A stretch of 42,762 nt of DNA from Gammaproteobacteria bacterium. GTDB lineage: Bacteria > Pseudomonadota > Gammaproteobacteria > UBA6429. Position numbers and translations under genes: made by a program. Location: the NCBI GenBank assembly GCA_030635835.1, contig DAOVYB010000001.1, forward strand, positions 1 to 42,762, in the 5' to 3' direction. The notes beneath the pieces are model-generated. The model did not search any database and was not told the DNA's origin. It saw only the letters and a program-made list of their open reading frames with translations. Of the stretch, positions 24,049 to 33,370 are shown piece by piece (position 1 is the first letter of the stretch; each line of letters starts with the position of its first letter).

Positions 24049-25320
24049 ATGACTGATTTTCTTAATAACATTATTCAACGTGCTTTGATAATTAGTATGT
24101 TGATATCCAGCCTTTTTATGGCCAATAATTCTTTGGCAGAAAATGAAATAGTTGTTCCGGTTTCATCCGGTGATGAAATCAGCGTTGAACTATTTCCCGC
24201 TTCTGGGAAGTACCTCATATTATGGCTGGCACCTGAATATGGCTTACGTGGTGCTCACCGCTCATTAGCCCGTATGTTAACTAAACAAAATATTGAGGTT
24301 TGGCAAACAGATATAGTGGAATCACTTTATTTACCTAAAAGCTCAACATCAATCAAAAAACTATCAGGCAATCATGTTGCAGATATCATTGAATACGCAT
24401 ACAAAACTACCGGTAAAAAGATTGTTGTTGCTGGTGATTCTTATGCCACGATTAATGTCCTGATGGGTGTACACCAATGGCAAAAACGAAAACAAACTAA
24501 AGCTTACCTAATTGGCGCAATTCTTTTCTCACCTTATATGTATTCTTCTATTCCACCTCTGGGTCAATTACCGGAATACATGCCGGTTATATCTGCGACA
24601 AATATTCCTCTCATGATTTATCAGGCAAAAAATAATGGGAACATTGGTCAGTTTGATTATCTGGTAGAAAAGTTACAGCAACATGGTAATCCTGTTTATA
24701 CACGGCTGACGCCAAAAATAATGAGTTTATTTTATGAAGAAAACCCAAGTGAAGATATGGAACAACAGGTTAAACCTATGCCTATCAGTATAAGTAAAAT
24801 AATCCCTGTTCTGGAAAAACACCAAGTACCACTAAAACCTGTCGCTCTAAAAAAACTTAAGGAACATAAAACAGGCATTGATATTTATCTTAAAGAATAT
24901 AAAGGCAGCGTTATACCTTTGCCAATAAAACTTAAAGACGCATATGGAAAAGAAATCACAAAAAGTCTTTATAAAGGGCAAGTTACCGTTATTAATTTTT
25001 GGGCAACCTGGTGTCCGCCCTGTGTAGAGGAGATACCTTCTCTAAACCGACTAAAACAAAATATGTCTGGCTTGCCATTTGAGCTTATCTCAATTAATTA
25101 TGCGGAAGATAAAAATACAATACTTAAATTTATGAAAAAAATAAAAGTCGAATTTCCTGTTCTGCTGGATCAGGATGGTAGTTTTGCTAAAAAATGGAAT
25201 GTAATTGCTTACCCGTCAACTTTTGTCATTGATAAGCAAGGCAATATTAAATATGGCGTTAACGCAGCTATTGAATGGGATAATCCTGAGCTGATTAAAA
25301 AGCTCAAAGCCTTGCTTTAA
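24049..25320 (+). CDS. Exported fusion: alpha/beta-hydrolase-like domain plus TlpA-type thioredoxin
   Basis: 423 residues from the ATG at 24049 (an in-frame GTG lies 12 nt earlier). A signal sequence with a hydrophobic stretch to about residue 26 and a SLA-type cleavage site indicates export. The N-terminal domain (about 35-250) has an alpha/beta-hydrolase look: strand KKIVVAGDSYATINVL around 124-139 with GDSYA as a candidate nucleophile elbow. The C-terminal domain (about 285-423) is a thioredoxin of the TlpA/ResA kind with FWATWCPPC (active cysteines about 322 and 325) and the cis-Pro strand YPSTFVID. It probably acts on disulfides in the periplasm; what the first domain does is unknown. 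Monocistronic. Confidence 0.82.
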   Translation: MTDFLNNIIQRALIISMLISSLFMANNSLAENEIVVPVSSGDEISVELFPASGKYLILWLAPEYGLRGAHRSLARMLTKQNIEVWQTDIVESLYLPKSSTSIKKLSGNHVADIIEYAYKTTGKKIVVAGDSYATINVLMGVHQWQKRKQTKAYLIGAILFSPYMYSSIPPLGQLPEYMPVISATNIPLMIYQAKNNGNIGQFDYLVEKLQQHGNPVYTRLTPKIMSLFYEENPSEDMEQQVKPMPISISKIIPVLEKHQVPLKPVALKKLKEHKTGIDIYLKEYKGSVIPLPIKLKDAYGKEITKSLYKGQVTVINFWATWCPPCVEEIPSLNRLKQNMSGLPFELISINYAEDKNTILKFMKKIKVEFPVLLDQDGSFAKKWNVIAYPSTFVIDKQGNIKYGVNAAIEWDNPELIKKLKALL

Positions 25321-25416
25321 ACTATACATACATTATATTATTTAATGCCTTCTTTAAAGTAGCCTAATCTTTAAGATATTAACAATAACTAATATACCTA
25401 CGTCATGAGGAAAACG

Positions 25417-26046
25417 ATGAATACTATAATCAAAAATATATTTTTACTTGTCTTTATAACTCTTGCCCTTTCGGCCTGCTCAACTATGAACAAAAGCGAG
25501 TGTGTAACCGCAAATTGGAAAACCATAGGTTATGGTGATGGTACAAATGGCCAACCTGCTTCAAGAATCAGCCAGCACCGCTCAGCCTGTGCTGAATATG
25601 GTGTAGCACCGGATTTAGCTGCATATAATGCTGGCCGAAATCAAGGTCTGGCACAATATTGTATTCCTCCTAAAGGCTATAATCATGGGCTCTCAGGCTC
25701 AAGCTATAACGGAGTATGCAGAGACCACAATGAGAAAGCTTATTTAGAAGCATTTAATTATGGGATGGCTGTTCACAAAGAACAAGTAACATTATCTAAA
25801 CTAAAAAGTAATTATAGAAGTGCAGAATATAATATTGGTAGTTTAGAGAAACAACATAGTCGCAATGAACGTAAAATTACCAGTGGTAAGCTTTCTGAGT
25901 TAAAAATTTATAAACTGTTGCAACGAAACAAAGAAATATCTGAGGAAATCGGCAGATTAAAAGGTGATCTCGGTCCTTTGTCTAATGCAATTAGTGACCA
26001 GCAACTTCGTGTTGATGATATGAAAAGAGGTGGAAGCTATAATTAA
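25417..26046 (+). CDS. DUF2799 lipoprotein
   Basis: About 209 residues from the second ATG at 25417, which has AGGAAAAC at the right distance; an in-frame ATG lies 12 nt earlier. A lipoprotein signal peptide ends LALSAC, with the lipobox Cys at about 20. The DUF2799 core is clear: TANWKTIGYGDGTNGQP, HRSACAEYG, AYNAGRNQGLAQYC and YNGVCRDHNEKAYLEAF. A C-terminal coiled-coil (about 130-205) follows. No function is known for the family. A strong terminator lies just downstream. Confidence 0.87.
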   Translation: MNTIIKNIFLLVFITLALSACSTMNKSECVTANWKTIGYGDGTNGQPASRISQHRSACAEYGVAPDLAAYNAGRNQGLAQYCIPPKGYNHGLSGSSYNGVCRDHNEKAYLEAFNYGMAVHKEQVTLSKLKSNYRSAEYNIGSLEKQHSRNERKITSGKLSELKIYKLLQRNKEISEEIGRLKGDLGPLSNAISDQQLRVDDMKRGGSYN

Positions 26047-26322
26047 TTATAGTTTTTAAACTGAAAAATTAACTAATTGACTACCTCAGTTTGAGCGTAG
26101 TCAATTAGTTTTTTTATTTAGCATGTCATAACTTCAGTAAAACAGTAACTGTATCTTAGATTTAACACATCAAACATTGAGCCGGTAGAGCCAAATCAAG
26201 ATTCATGAGAATACTTCCCTATGTTCTTCCTGCCTGACGCATATCCTTGCGACAGACGATCTTAATTTAGCTCTAACGTTCTCTGCCCTCACTTTACAAT
26301 TCGAAACAATGCTTGCTTCTCA
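26047..26322. other. Convergent intergenic region
   Basis: Apart from the terminator at 26071-26116, this 276-bp stretch between the convergent DUF2799 and mddA genes shows no open frame, repeat or RNA structure that I can support. Confidence 0.5.
26071..26116 (+). terminator. Strong intrinsic terminator after the DUF2799 gene
   Basis: AACTAATTGACTAC (26071-26084) pairs perfectly with GTAGTCAATTAGTT (26097-26110); the 12-nt loop can pair further through CTC/GAG. A run of T follows. Best terminator in the window. Confidence 0.9.
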
Positions 26323-27105
26323 CTAGTAAATCTTCGGAATTAAAGTCGCGACTTCATGTTTATATTGTCTGTAGCTTTCACCATGCTCATCCAGAAGATC
26401 TCTTTCTTCAAAAGTGATGCCGATAAAAACATAAACTGTAAATAATGAAGCCATCACAAATTGCGAAACACTCATAACGGGCACACACCACATTCCGATT
26501 AACAAGCCGAGCATCATAGGGTGACGGCTATAGCTATACATAAACTTATTTGTAAACGGAATGCTGGTATAAGGTTTATTACGAAAATACAGGTATATTT
26601 GGCGCAACCCCATCAACTCAAAGTGGTTAGTAACAAATGTTGCTAGTAACAAATAAGTCCAGCCCAACGCATAAAGTCCCCACAAACCAATCATTAAACC
26701 GGTTTGCTCAACATGCCACACCACACCAGGCAGAGGTTGCCAAAATACGATTGCTATAATGAGTATGCTACCTGTGAATAATAAAAATGTAGCACGTTCA
26801 GTTGCCGCTGGCAGCCAATTACGCATCATCGCTTTAAATCCCGGGCGAGCCATAATAGTGTGCTGTACTGCAAATAAAACAACCAAACCAACGTTAATGG
26901 TTATTGCGCCAAGAGTTGATGTGGTTTGCAGTAAACCAAACGAAGTGGGGGCGAGCCCTCCCATCGCAAGAATAAACCACAACAAACTCACCAGACCGGC
27001 TGTATAACCTACCAGCCCATATAGTAATACCAATACACGCTTTATCCAGCTTGCATCAAGTAATTGGGGCATTTCATTTGTGTTTAGAGTGTATTCTTGT
27101 GCCAT
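26323..27105 (-). CDS. mddA: Methanethiol S-methyltransferase (MddA-like) membrane protein
   Basis: About 260 residues from the ATG at 27103-27105, chosen because GGGAG lies 7 nt upstream; the frame extends another 22 residues without a ribosome site. An isoprenylcysteine-methyltransferase-like membrane enzyme with about six hydrophobic segments. Blocks that recall MddA are LFAVQHTIMARPGFK, LATFVTNHFELMGLRQ, YSRHPMMLGLLIGMW (SAM site) and FEERDLLDEHGESYRQY. MddA makes dimethyl sulfide from methanethiol with SAM. The family match is from memory; NnrU or another ICMT relative is the alternative. It is divergent from a membrane-bound regulator gene, a likely regulatory pair. Confidence 0.75.
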   Translation of the reverse strand: MAQEYTLNTNEMPQLLDASWIKRVLVLLYGLVGYTAGLVSLLWFILAMGGLAPTSFGLLQTTSTLGAITINVGLVVLFAVQHTIMARPGFKAMMRNWLPAATERATFLLFTGSILIIAIVFWQPLPGVVWHVEQTGLMIGLWGLYALGWTYLLLATFVTNHFELMGLRQIYLYFRNKPYTSIPFTNKFMYSYSRHPMMLGLLIGMWCVPVMSVSQFVMASLFTVYVFIGITFEERDLLDEHGESYRQYKHEVATLIPKIY

Positions 27106-27286
27106 ACTCATTCTCCCTGTAATTTGTTTTGCCATGTTTTTGTTCACGACAAAGACCTTAGGCAAAAACATGGAAAAATTTGTGGCGGAAGCTTGAAGGT
27201 TTCATGAAGATTATATGAATACAAATAATATATTTTAAATCAACAAGTTAATGTTTATTTTATAAAAATGGATTTTTGCTTCAACT

Positions 27287-28966
27287 ATGGAAAATGAAGT
27301 AATCAACCTCACTGAAGTCCCTTTTTGTATTGGCCATTGGCACATTGAACCCAGTCTTGGGCGTGTCACAGGAGGAGACTCTGAACCATCCAAACTTGAA
27401 CCTCAGGTTATGGCGGTATTACTATGCTTGGCTAAACAACAGGGCCAGGTTGTCTCTCGCGAAACGATTGAAGCGCAAGCCTGGCCCAACCGCATTGTTG
27501 GCTATGACTCTTTATCCACTGCTATCATAAAACTGCGCAAAGCCCTTGCTGATGACTCAAAAAATCCACGCTATATTGAAACGGTACCTAAAAAGGGCTA
27601 CCGATTGATTATGGCAATTACACCAGCTAAGGCTATAAAACCTGAGCCTGTTCATACTAGTGATAAAACCAAATCACACCGTCAAAAATTAACGTTTATT
27701 TTAATGGTAAGCCTTGTTTTAGCAGGATTAAGCATTGTCTTCTATAACAAAATGTTCTATCTATTTACTACTACTCAAATCACTCACAACAATACCATCG
27801 CAGTATTACCATTTAAAAATATGAGTGAAGATATTCAACAGGAATATTTTAGTGATGGCATTACCGCTGATCTGATTACTGATCTTTCTAAGTTATCCGG
27901 GCTCGCTGTCATTGCCAGAAATTCAGTGTTTGCATACAAACACAGCGCAATTGATGTCCGGAAAATTGGAAAAGAACTTTCGGTAAGATATATTGTTGAA
28001 GGCAGCGTACGTAAGAGAAATAATATAATACGTATATCAGCCCGTTTAATTGATGCTAATAATGGGCATAACCTTTGGGCGGAACGTTTTGATGGCAGTC
28101 TCGAAAATATATTTACTTTGCAAGATAATGTCACTGCTGAAATTATCACCGCCCTACAATTAAAACTAAGTGACCGGGAACAACAACAGCTAGCCAAAAA
28201 ATATACTAACAGTTTTGAGGCGTATGATTATTTTCTACATGGCTGGCAACGCTTTTGGGAATATTCAAAAGAAAGTAATACACTGGCAAAAGCACATTTT
28301 AAAAAAGCCATTGAACTCGATTCTCAGTTTGCACGCGCTTATGCAAACCTGGCTTTATCTTATGCTTATGACGTATTAAATGGCTGGACGAATACACCTG
28401 AAAAAAATTTAAAACTCGCTAAAGAGCTTTCACAAAAAGCCATAGCATTAGATGATCAGCTTGCTCAGGTTCATTGGGCGGTGGGCTTCACCGCACTGAT
28501 CAGCCGCGACTATCAATTTGCGCTCTCTGAGTCACAAAAAATCATTGCTTTAGAACCTAACAATGCTGATGGCTATGGGTTACTCGCGGCAACCTTAAAC
28601 TATGCAGCAAAACCTAAAGATGCCTTAATGCATATGAAAAAGGCCATGCAGCTTAATCCACTTCATCCTTTTGTCTATAAGGTGATTATGGGTGAAATTT
28701 ATTTTAATTTGCATGATTACAATAATGCAGTAAAACAATTTGAACTTGCGTTACAAAGAAACCCAAGTACTCAGGAATCACGTATATGGTTAGCCGCATC
28801 CTATGCACAACTAGGACGATTAGATGATGCAAGCTGGCAACTTGATCATATACGTAATGATGATCCTGAGTTTTCCATTACTAATATTGAAGCTGTTATT
28901 CCATTCAGAGATCCTATGCAGTTAAAACACCTGATCGATGGACTTCACAAAGCCGGGTTAAAATAA
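27287..28966 (+). CDS. CadC/ToxR-like membrane transcription regulator with TPR domain
   Basis: 559 residues. An OmpR-type winged helix (about 15-110) with KLEPQVMAVLLCLAKQQGQVVSR (key residues L37 to R59) and ETVPKKGYRLI; one TM helix (about 135-155); then a periplasmic part. That part opens with IAVLPFKNMSEDIQQEYFSD and GLAVIARNSVFAYK, the FlgO/TolB-like segment common in such regulators, followed by TPR repeats (about 310-520). It likely binds DNA from the membrane and senses a periplasmic cue. It diverges from the mddA-like gene across about 180 bp. Its last 9 bp overlap the convergent dienelactone hydrolase gene. Confidence 0.88.
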   Translation: MENEVINLTEVPFCIGHWHIEPSLGRVTGGDSEPSKLEPQVMAVLLCLAKQQGQVVSRETIEAQAWPNRIVGYDSLSTAIIKLRKALADDSKNPRYIETVPKKGYRLIMAITPAKAIKPEPVHTSDKTKSHRQKLTFILMVSLVLAGLSIVFYNKMFYLFTTTQITHNNTIAVLPFKNMSEDIQQEYFSDGITADLITDLSKLSGLAVIARNSVFAYKHSAIDVRKIGKELSVRYIVEGSVRKRNNIIRISARLIDANNGHNLWAERFDGSLENIFTLQDNVTAEIITALQLKLSDREQQQLAKKYTNSFEAYDYFLHGWQRFWEYSKESNTLAKAHFKKAIELDSQFARAYANLALSYAYDVLNGWTNTPEKNLKLAKELSQKAIALDDQLAQVHWAVGFTALISRDYQFALSESQKIIALEPNNADGYGLLAATLNYAAKPKDALMHMKKAMQLNPLHPFVYKVIMGEIYFNLHDYNNAVKQFELALQRNPSTQESRIWLAASYAQLGRLDDASWQLDHIRNDDPEFSITNIEAVIPFRDPMQLKHLIDGLHKAGLK

Positions 28967-29737
28967 TTCTTCGAAAAGATGTTCCATTTCAAGCCATGAT
29001 TTTTTATCTGCATCAGCATTATAAGCTAAGGGGATTTTAAACTTAGTACCAAACTTATCTGCTTCCGGATTAGTAAATGCATGTTTTGCACCAGGATAAC
29101 TTATAAATTTAAAATCAACATGGGCTGCTTTCATTTCATTTTTAAAAGCGGTGATACTTTCTACTTTTACAAATGGATCAGCTTTGCCATTTAACACAAG
29201 TACTTTAGCTTTAACCTTTCCTTTAGAGGCTGGTGTTTTAGTTCCTAAGCTGCCATGAAAACTCACTACTGCATCAAGATTAACACCACGTCGAGCCATT
29301 TCTAAAACAATGCCTCCACCAAAACAATAACCGATAGCGGCCATTTTATCTTTTGCAACATTATCCTGTTTTTGTAATAACGAATAAGCAGCCATAAATC
29401 GTTTTTCGGCAACTGCCATATTCTTTTTTACTTCACCCGAAAATTTACCAGCATCCTTAGGATGAGAAGCATTTTTGCCATTGCCATACATGTCCAATGC
29501 CAAAGCCCGATAACCTAATGCAGCTAACATGCGTGCACGTTTTTTTGCATAGTCATTATGCCCCCACCACTCATGCACAACAATGATGCCGGGACGCTTT
29601 CCTTTTATGCTGTCATCATAGGCAAGATAACCTTTCATATTAGTCTCGCCGTCAGAATAATTAACTTCTTTACTGATTACTTTTGCCTGTAATGAAAAAG
29701 ATAAAAATGTTAATAAAATAAATATTTTAATTTTCAA
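28958..29737 (-). CDS. Secreted dienelactone hydrolase family protein
   Basis: 259 residues with a signal peptide (MKIKIFILLTFLSFSLQA). The alpha/beta hydrolase has the dienelactone-hydrolase arrangement: E56 (VVHEWWGH), nucleophile C138 in GYCFGGG, D187 (GKADPF) and H219 (KHAFT). Export is unusual for true catabolic dienelactone hydrolases, which are cytoplasmic, so the substrate here is open. It lies 19 bp after nnrS on the same strand and is probably in one transcript with it. The 3' end overlaps the convergent regulator gene by 9 bp. Confidence 0.9.
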   Translation of the reverse strand: MKIKIFILLTFLSFSLQAKVISKEVNYSDGETNMKGYLAYDDSIKGKRPGIIVVHEWWGHNDYAKKRARMLAALGYRALALDMYGNGKNASHPKDAGKFSGEVKKNMAVAEKRFMAAYSLLQKQDNVAKDKMAAIGYCFGGGIVLEMARRGVNLDAVVSFHGSLGTKTPASKGKVKAKVLVLNGKADPFVKVESITAFKNEMKAAHVDFKFISYPGAKHAFTNPEADKFGTKFKIPLAYNADADKKSWLEMEHLFEELF

Positions 29738-29756
29738 CTTTTCTCTCCTTTATTAT

Positions 29757-30953
29757 TTAACCTTCGCGACCATCAATACGTGCTCGAAGCCACATTGGCG
29801 TATAAACAATAGCATAAATAGAAAAAGAAACGATCCAAAACCAGCCAGAAATATGAATAGAATTCAAATATAGATCAGGAATGAACATTGGTATAATGAC
29901 TCGAACAATGACAGCAATATTTATAAGGATAAAAGATAATACCATCCATCGATCTAATATCATTTCTCTGCCGGTGTGACCAATACTTACACGAGCCATC
30001 ATACCCAGAGTCATGATTCCAATTCCCCCAACGGCAAAAGCATGAAAGGCAAACACACTTTTATCTATACTGAAAATTGTTAATGCCTTAATAATAAATC
30101 CAATAATAAACCAGGCATATGCAATCTGTAAGATCCAAACCAGCGGGACATACCAGATTTTATGTGAATACCATCCAGCAAGTCTGATGAAATGAATTAT
30201 TGCAGCAAATAATGCAAAAAAGCCCGTGATAGTACTATTTGGATAAACAAGATCGGAAAGAACAACAAATATAACACTCAGTGGTGATAAATGTTCTATC
30301 CAGTTCCATTTTTTAGTCACGACACCGTTAACTCCTCTTTCTGTGAAAAAAGGAATTACACGACCGCCCATAACAACAATGAGTAAAACAACCAAATAAA
30401 CCATTGCCCGACTTCCGGTAACAACTGACAAACTAATAATGTCCAGGGCACTTAAATGAACAGCAAAGTTAGCAGCCGCCATAGTAAGTAAGAGAGGAAC
30501 AAAAACAAAATTCGACCATTGCTTCATTTTTATAACTGGTACAGCCAAAATGAAGGCAACTAACGGGATAAATGTTAAATCTAATAAAGCAATAAGCCAG
30601 TAAGGTAGCTCTGGAATAAAAGGTGCAAAACGACCTAACAAAAAGGTGACAGATAATAAAACCAATCGCCAGCCATGAATCATTCTTGTTCCGGTCCAGT
30701 TACCTGCGGCAGTTAATAAAAACCCGGCAATGACTGCAACGGTATAACCAAATAACATTTCATGTGCATGCCAGCCTGTGGCAGTGTAATAACCTGAAAC
30801 CGATATTGTTCCATTTAATTGTAAAAGCCACAAAGTGATAAGAATGGGAGCTATAAAAGCGGCAAAAAGAAAAAATGGACGAAAACCTAAAGCAAAAAGT
30901 GCAAAGGTATTTTTGTCTACAATTTTATCCGGATCTTCTATATTTAAAGCCAT
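29757..30953 (-). CDS. nnrS: NnrS family heme-copper membrane protein
   Basis: 398 residues with about twelve hydrophobic segments. NnrS family features: FALGFRPFFLFAAF at 17-30, TGWHAHEMLFGY (His near 62-64), VMGGRVIPFFTERG, and MARVSIGHTGREM. NnrS proteins protect against nitric oxide or related nitrosative stress in several Proteobacteria (established for the family). No nitric oxide reductase or denitrification gene is in the window. It is 36 bp after the yheS stop and 19 bp before the dienelactone hydrolase gene. Confidence 0.93.
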   Translation of the reverse strand: MALNIEDPDKIVDKNTFALFALGFRPFFLFAAFIAPILITLWLLQLNGTISVSGYYTATGWHAHEMLFGYTVAVIAGFLLTAAGNWTGTRMIHGWRLVLLSVTFLLGRFAPFIPELPYWLIALLDLTFIPLVAFILAVPVIKMKQWSNFVFVPLLLTMAAANFAVHLSALDIISLSVVTGSRAMVYLVVLLIVVMGGRVIPFFTERGVNGVVTKKWNWIEHLSPLSVIFVVLSDLVYPNSTITGFFALFAAIIHFIRLAGWYSHKIWYVPLVWILQIAYAWFIIGFIIKALTIFSIDKSVFAFHAFAVGGIGIMTLGMMARVSIGHTGREMILDRWMVLSFILINIAVIVRVIIPMFIPDLYLNSIHISGWFWIVSFSIYAIVYTPMWLRARIDGREG

Positions 30954-30989
30954 GATACTTCCTTAATATTTTACAAATACTCAATTACA

Positions 30990-32888
30990 TTAACTGTTAG
31001 CCATCTCAAGTTGCTCACTAACATCTAACCAGTCCATTTCAACCTGTTGCAGACTTGAATCAACAGTTCCCTGTTCTTCTAATAAAGATTTTAAAGTCTC
31101 TTTATTTTTTTCATTATATATTTCATTATCTGCCAGCTTTCCTTCTATTAACTCTTTACTCGAACTTAATTCTTCCATTTGTTTTTCAAGTTTTTTCAAC
31201 TTGTTTTGTAATGGTTTCAATAACTTTCTTTTTTCTGCCGAGTTTTGTCTAATTTGTTTTTTATTTTGCGAATCATCAGCATCATTTATTTTTTCTACCG
31301 ATACAGTTGATTGCTTCTTATTTTGCTGACTTAACCATTGACGATAATCTTCCAGGCTGCCATCAAATTCAGCTACCCGACCATGAGCTACTAATAGTAA
31401 ATTATCCGTTACAGTACGTAATAAATGCCGGTCATGTGAAACAATGATCATTGCACCTTCAAATTCCTGCATTGCAATGGTTAAAGCATGCCGCATTTCC
31501 AAATCAAGATGATTGGTAGGTTCATCCAGCAATAATAAATTAGGCTTTTGATAAACAACAAGGGCTAAAACTAAACGCGCTTTTTCACCACCTGATAACG
31601 GCGCAACAGGCTCGATTGCCATATCATTATTAAAAGCAAAGCCACCTAAGTATTTTCGCAAATCACTTTCTGTTGCTTTAGGGTCAATACGCTGTAAATG
31701 TAATAATGGACTGGCTTCAAAGTCGAGTTGTTCCAGCTGATGTTGTGCAAAATAACCAATATTTAAATCTTTAGCCGTTGTAAAATCACCACTTAACGTT
31801 TTAAGTTCACCAGATAATAATTTTATTAATGTAGATTTACCCGCACCGTTATGGCCAAGTAAACCTATGCGATCACCGGGATGAATAATTAATTTAACTT
31901 TTGATAAAAGTGCCTGTTCAGTATAGCCCACCGCAGCATCATCTAATGTAACAAGTGGATTAGGCATTTTTTCAGCTTGACGAAAACTAAAATTAAACGG
32001 CGAATCAACATGTGCGGGAGCAATTAATTCCATACGCTCCAGTGCTTTAATTCGGCTTTGTGCCTGTTTGGCTTTTGTTGCTTTAGCACGAAAGCGTTCA
32101 ACAAATTTATGCATATGTTGCACTTCACGCTGCTGTTTTTCATAAGCAGATTGTTGGGTAGCCAGATGTTCCGCTCGACGCACTTCAAAAGCTGAATAAT
32201 TACCGCTATATAACGTAATTCTCTGATTTTCAATATGTGCGATATTATCAGCAACATTATCCAGAAAATCCCGATCATGTGAGATTAATAAAAGAGTACC
32301 TTTATAATTTTTTAACCATGTCTCCAGCCAGATGACAGCATCCAGATCAAGGTGGTTAGTCGGTTCATCAAGCAACAGAATATCGGAGCGACACATTAAT
32401 GCCTGTGCCAGGTTAAGGCGCATACGCCAGCCACCTGAAAATTGTTTTACCGCTGAGTTTTCCTGCTCAGTAGTAAAACCTAAACCACTCAGCAAGGTCG
32501 CGGCACGACTATTTGCGCTATAACCATCAATAGCTTCCATTTCACTATAGAGATGTGCCAGTTCCTCACCATGATTATTTTCTTCTGCCTGGCGGATTTT
32601 TTCTTCGAGTTGACGTAACTGAATATCACCATCTAAAACATATTCTATAGCAGTGGTCTCCAGAGCTGGCGTTTCCTGTGCGACATGCGCAACCAGCAAA
32701 TTATTTGGTAAAAAAATATCACCCGCATCAGCATGCAAATGACCAAGTATTAATGCAAACAAGCTGGATTTACCGACACCATTACTGCCGGTAATACCGA
32801 CCTTTTGACCATGGTAAATGGTTAAATCAACGTTTTGAAGCAGCTCGCGGGGACCGCGACGTAAAGATAATTGAGTAAACTTAAGCAT
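30990..32888 (-). CDS. yheS: ABC-F family ATPase YheS
   Basis: 632 residues with two ATP-binding cassettes and no membrane domain. Walker A GSNGVGKSS near 34-42 and GHNGAGKST in the second half; signatures SGGWRMR and SGGEKAR; both Walker B regions read LLLLDEPTNHLDL. The linker FRAKATKAKQAQSRIKALERM is the ABC-F interdomain helix, cited here by its central KATKAKQAQSR, and the following PAHVDSPFNFSFR matches E. coli YheS closely. A Lys/Glu-rich coiled C-terminus (about 530-632) follows. ABC-F proteins act at the ribosome E site; the exact role of YheS is not settled. Upstream of nnrS on the same strand. Confidence 0.95.
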   Translation of the reverse strand: MLKFTQLSLRRGPRELLQNVDLTIYHGQKVGITGSNGVGKSSLFALILGHLHADAGDIFLPNNLLVAHVAQETPALETTAIEYVLDGDIQLRQLEEKIRQAEENNHGEELAHLYSEMEAIDGYSANSRAATLLSGLGFTTEQENSAVKQFSGGWRMRLNLAQALMCRSDILLLDEPTNHLDLDAVIWLETWLKNYKGTLLLISHDRDFLDNVADNIAHIENQRITLYSGNYSAFEVRRAEHLATQQSAYEKQQREVQHMHKFVERFRAKATKAKQAQSRIKALERMELIAPAHVDSPFNFSFRQAEKMPNPLVTLDDAAVGYTEQALLSKVKLIIHPGDRIGLLGHNGAGKSTLIKLLSGELKTLSGDFTTAKDLNIGYFAQHQLEQLDFEASPLLHLQRIDPKATESDLRKYLGGFAFNNDMAIEPVAPLSGGEKARLVLALVVYQKPNLLLLDEPTNHLDLEMRHALTIAMQEFEGAMIIVSHDRHLLRTVTDNLLLVAHGRVAEFDGSLEDYRQWLSQQNKKQSTVSVEKINDADDSQNKKQIRQNSAEKRKLLKPLQNKLKKLEKQMEELSSSKELIEGKLADNEIYNEKNKETLKSLLEEQGTVDSSLQQVEMDWLDVSEQLEMANS

Positions 32889-32997
32889 GCTGCAAGTTTA
32901 CCAGATTTAAGATGGATTTTATTGTAAATGCTTGTTTGAATTTTTAACCACAAGGTACATGGGGATTTATTTATTTACATTCTAAATATTTTAATAT

Positions 32998-33354
32998 TTA
33001 AAAACCAAACTCACCAATCCATTCATTATTTTTAAAATCTATTTTCAACCAGTGAGGCACAAATGCTTCCGGTTTTTTAATTGGAAAATCTGTCAGTGGT
33101 GGCTCATCGCCCTCATAATCAATTCCACATGATTCTGTCATTACCGGTCGAAAACGTACTGCTAATTGATCGGTGACATTAACCCGGTCACCTTCAGGAT
33201 TTTCCCTGAAACGTACTTTTTTACGAATTAAACAACTAAAATATAATTCCATTTCGGCTATCAGTAATGTATCCCGAAGTAGCAATGCATCTTCTGCTTT
33301 ATGCGTTAATGACACCATTACATTTTTATTTAAAATATTTATCTGTTTATCCAT
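32998..33354 (-). CDS. Conserved-looking hypothetical protein
   Basis: 118 residues with no family I recognise. The N-terminal helix carries LTHKAEDALLLRDTLLIAEMEL, given here as AEDALLLRDTLLIAEMELY, followed by FSCLIRKKVRFRENP and a basic/aromatic C-terminus (VPHWLKIDFKNNEWIGEFGF). No signal peptide or membrane helix. It starts 16 bp after the glycosyltransferase stop, so the two are probably co-transcribed. Two cysteines (about 40 and 76) are present but no metal motif. Confidence 0.7.
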   Translation of the reverse strand: MDKQINILNKNVMVSLTHKAEDALLLRDTLLIAEMELYFSCLIRKKVRFRENPEGDRVNVTDQLAVRFRPVMTESCGIDYEGDEPPLTDFPIKKPEAFVPHWLKIDFKNNEWIGEFGF

Positions 33355-33370
33355 TGTGTATCCTGCTTAT

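Noticed and set aside
32946..32970. AACCACAAGGTACATGGGG resembling one arm of the ACCACAGAGG family
   Set aside because: Only a degenerate single arm with no partner; too weak to call a copy.
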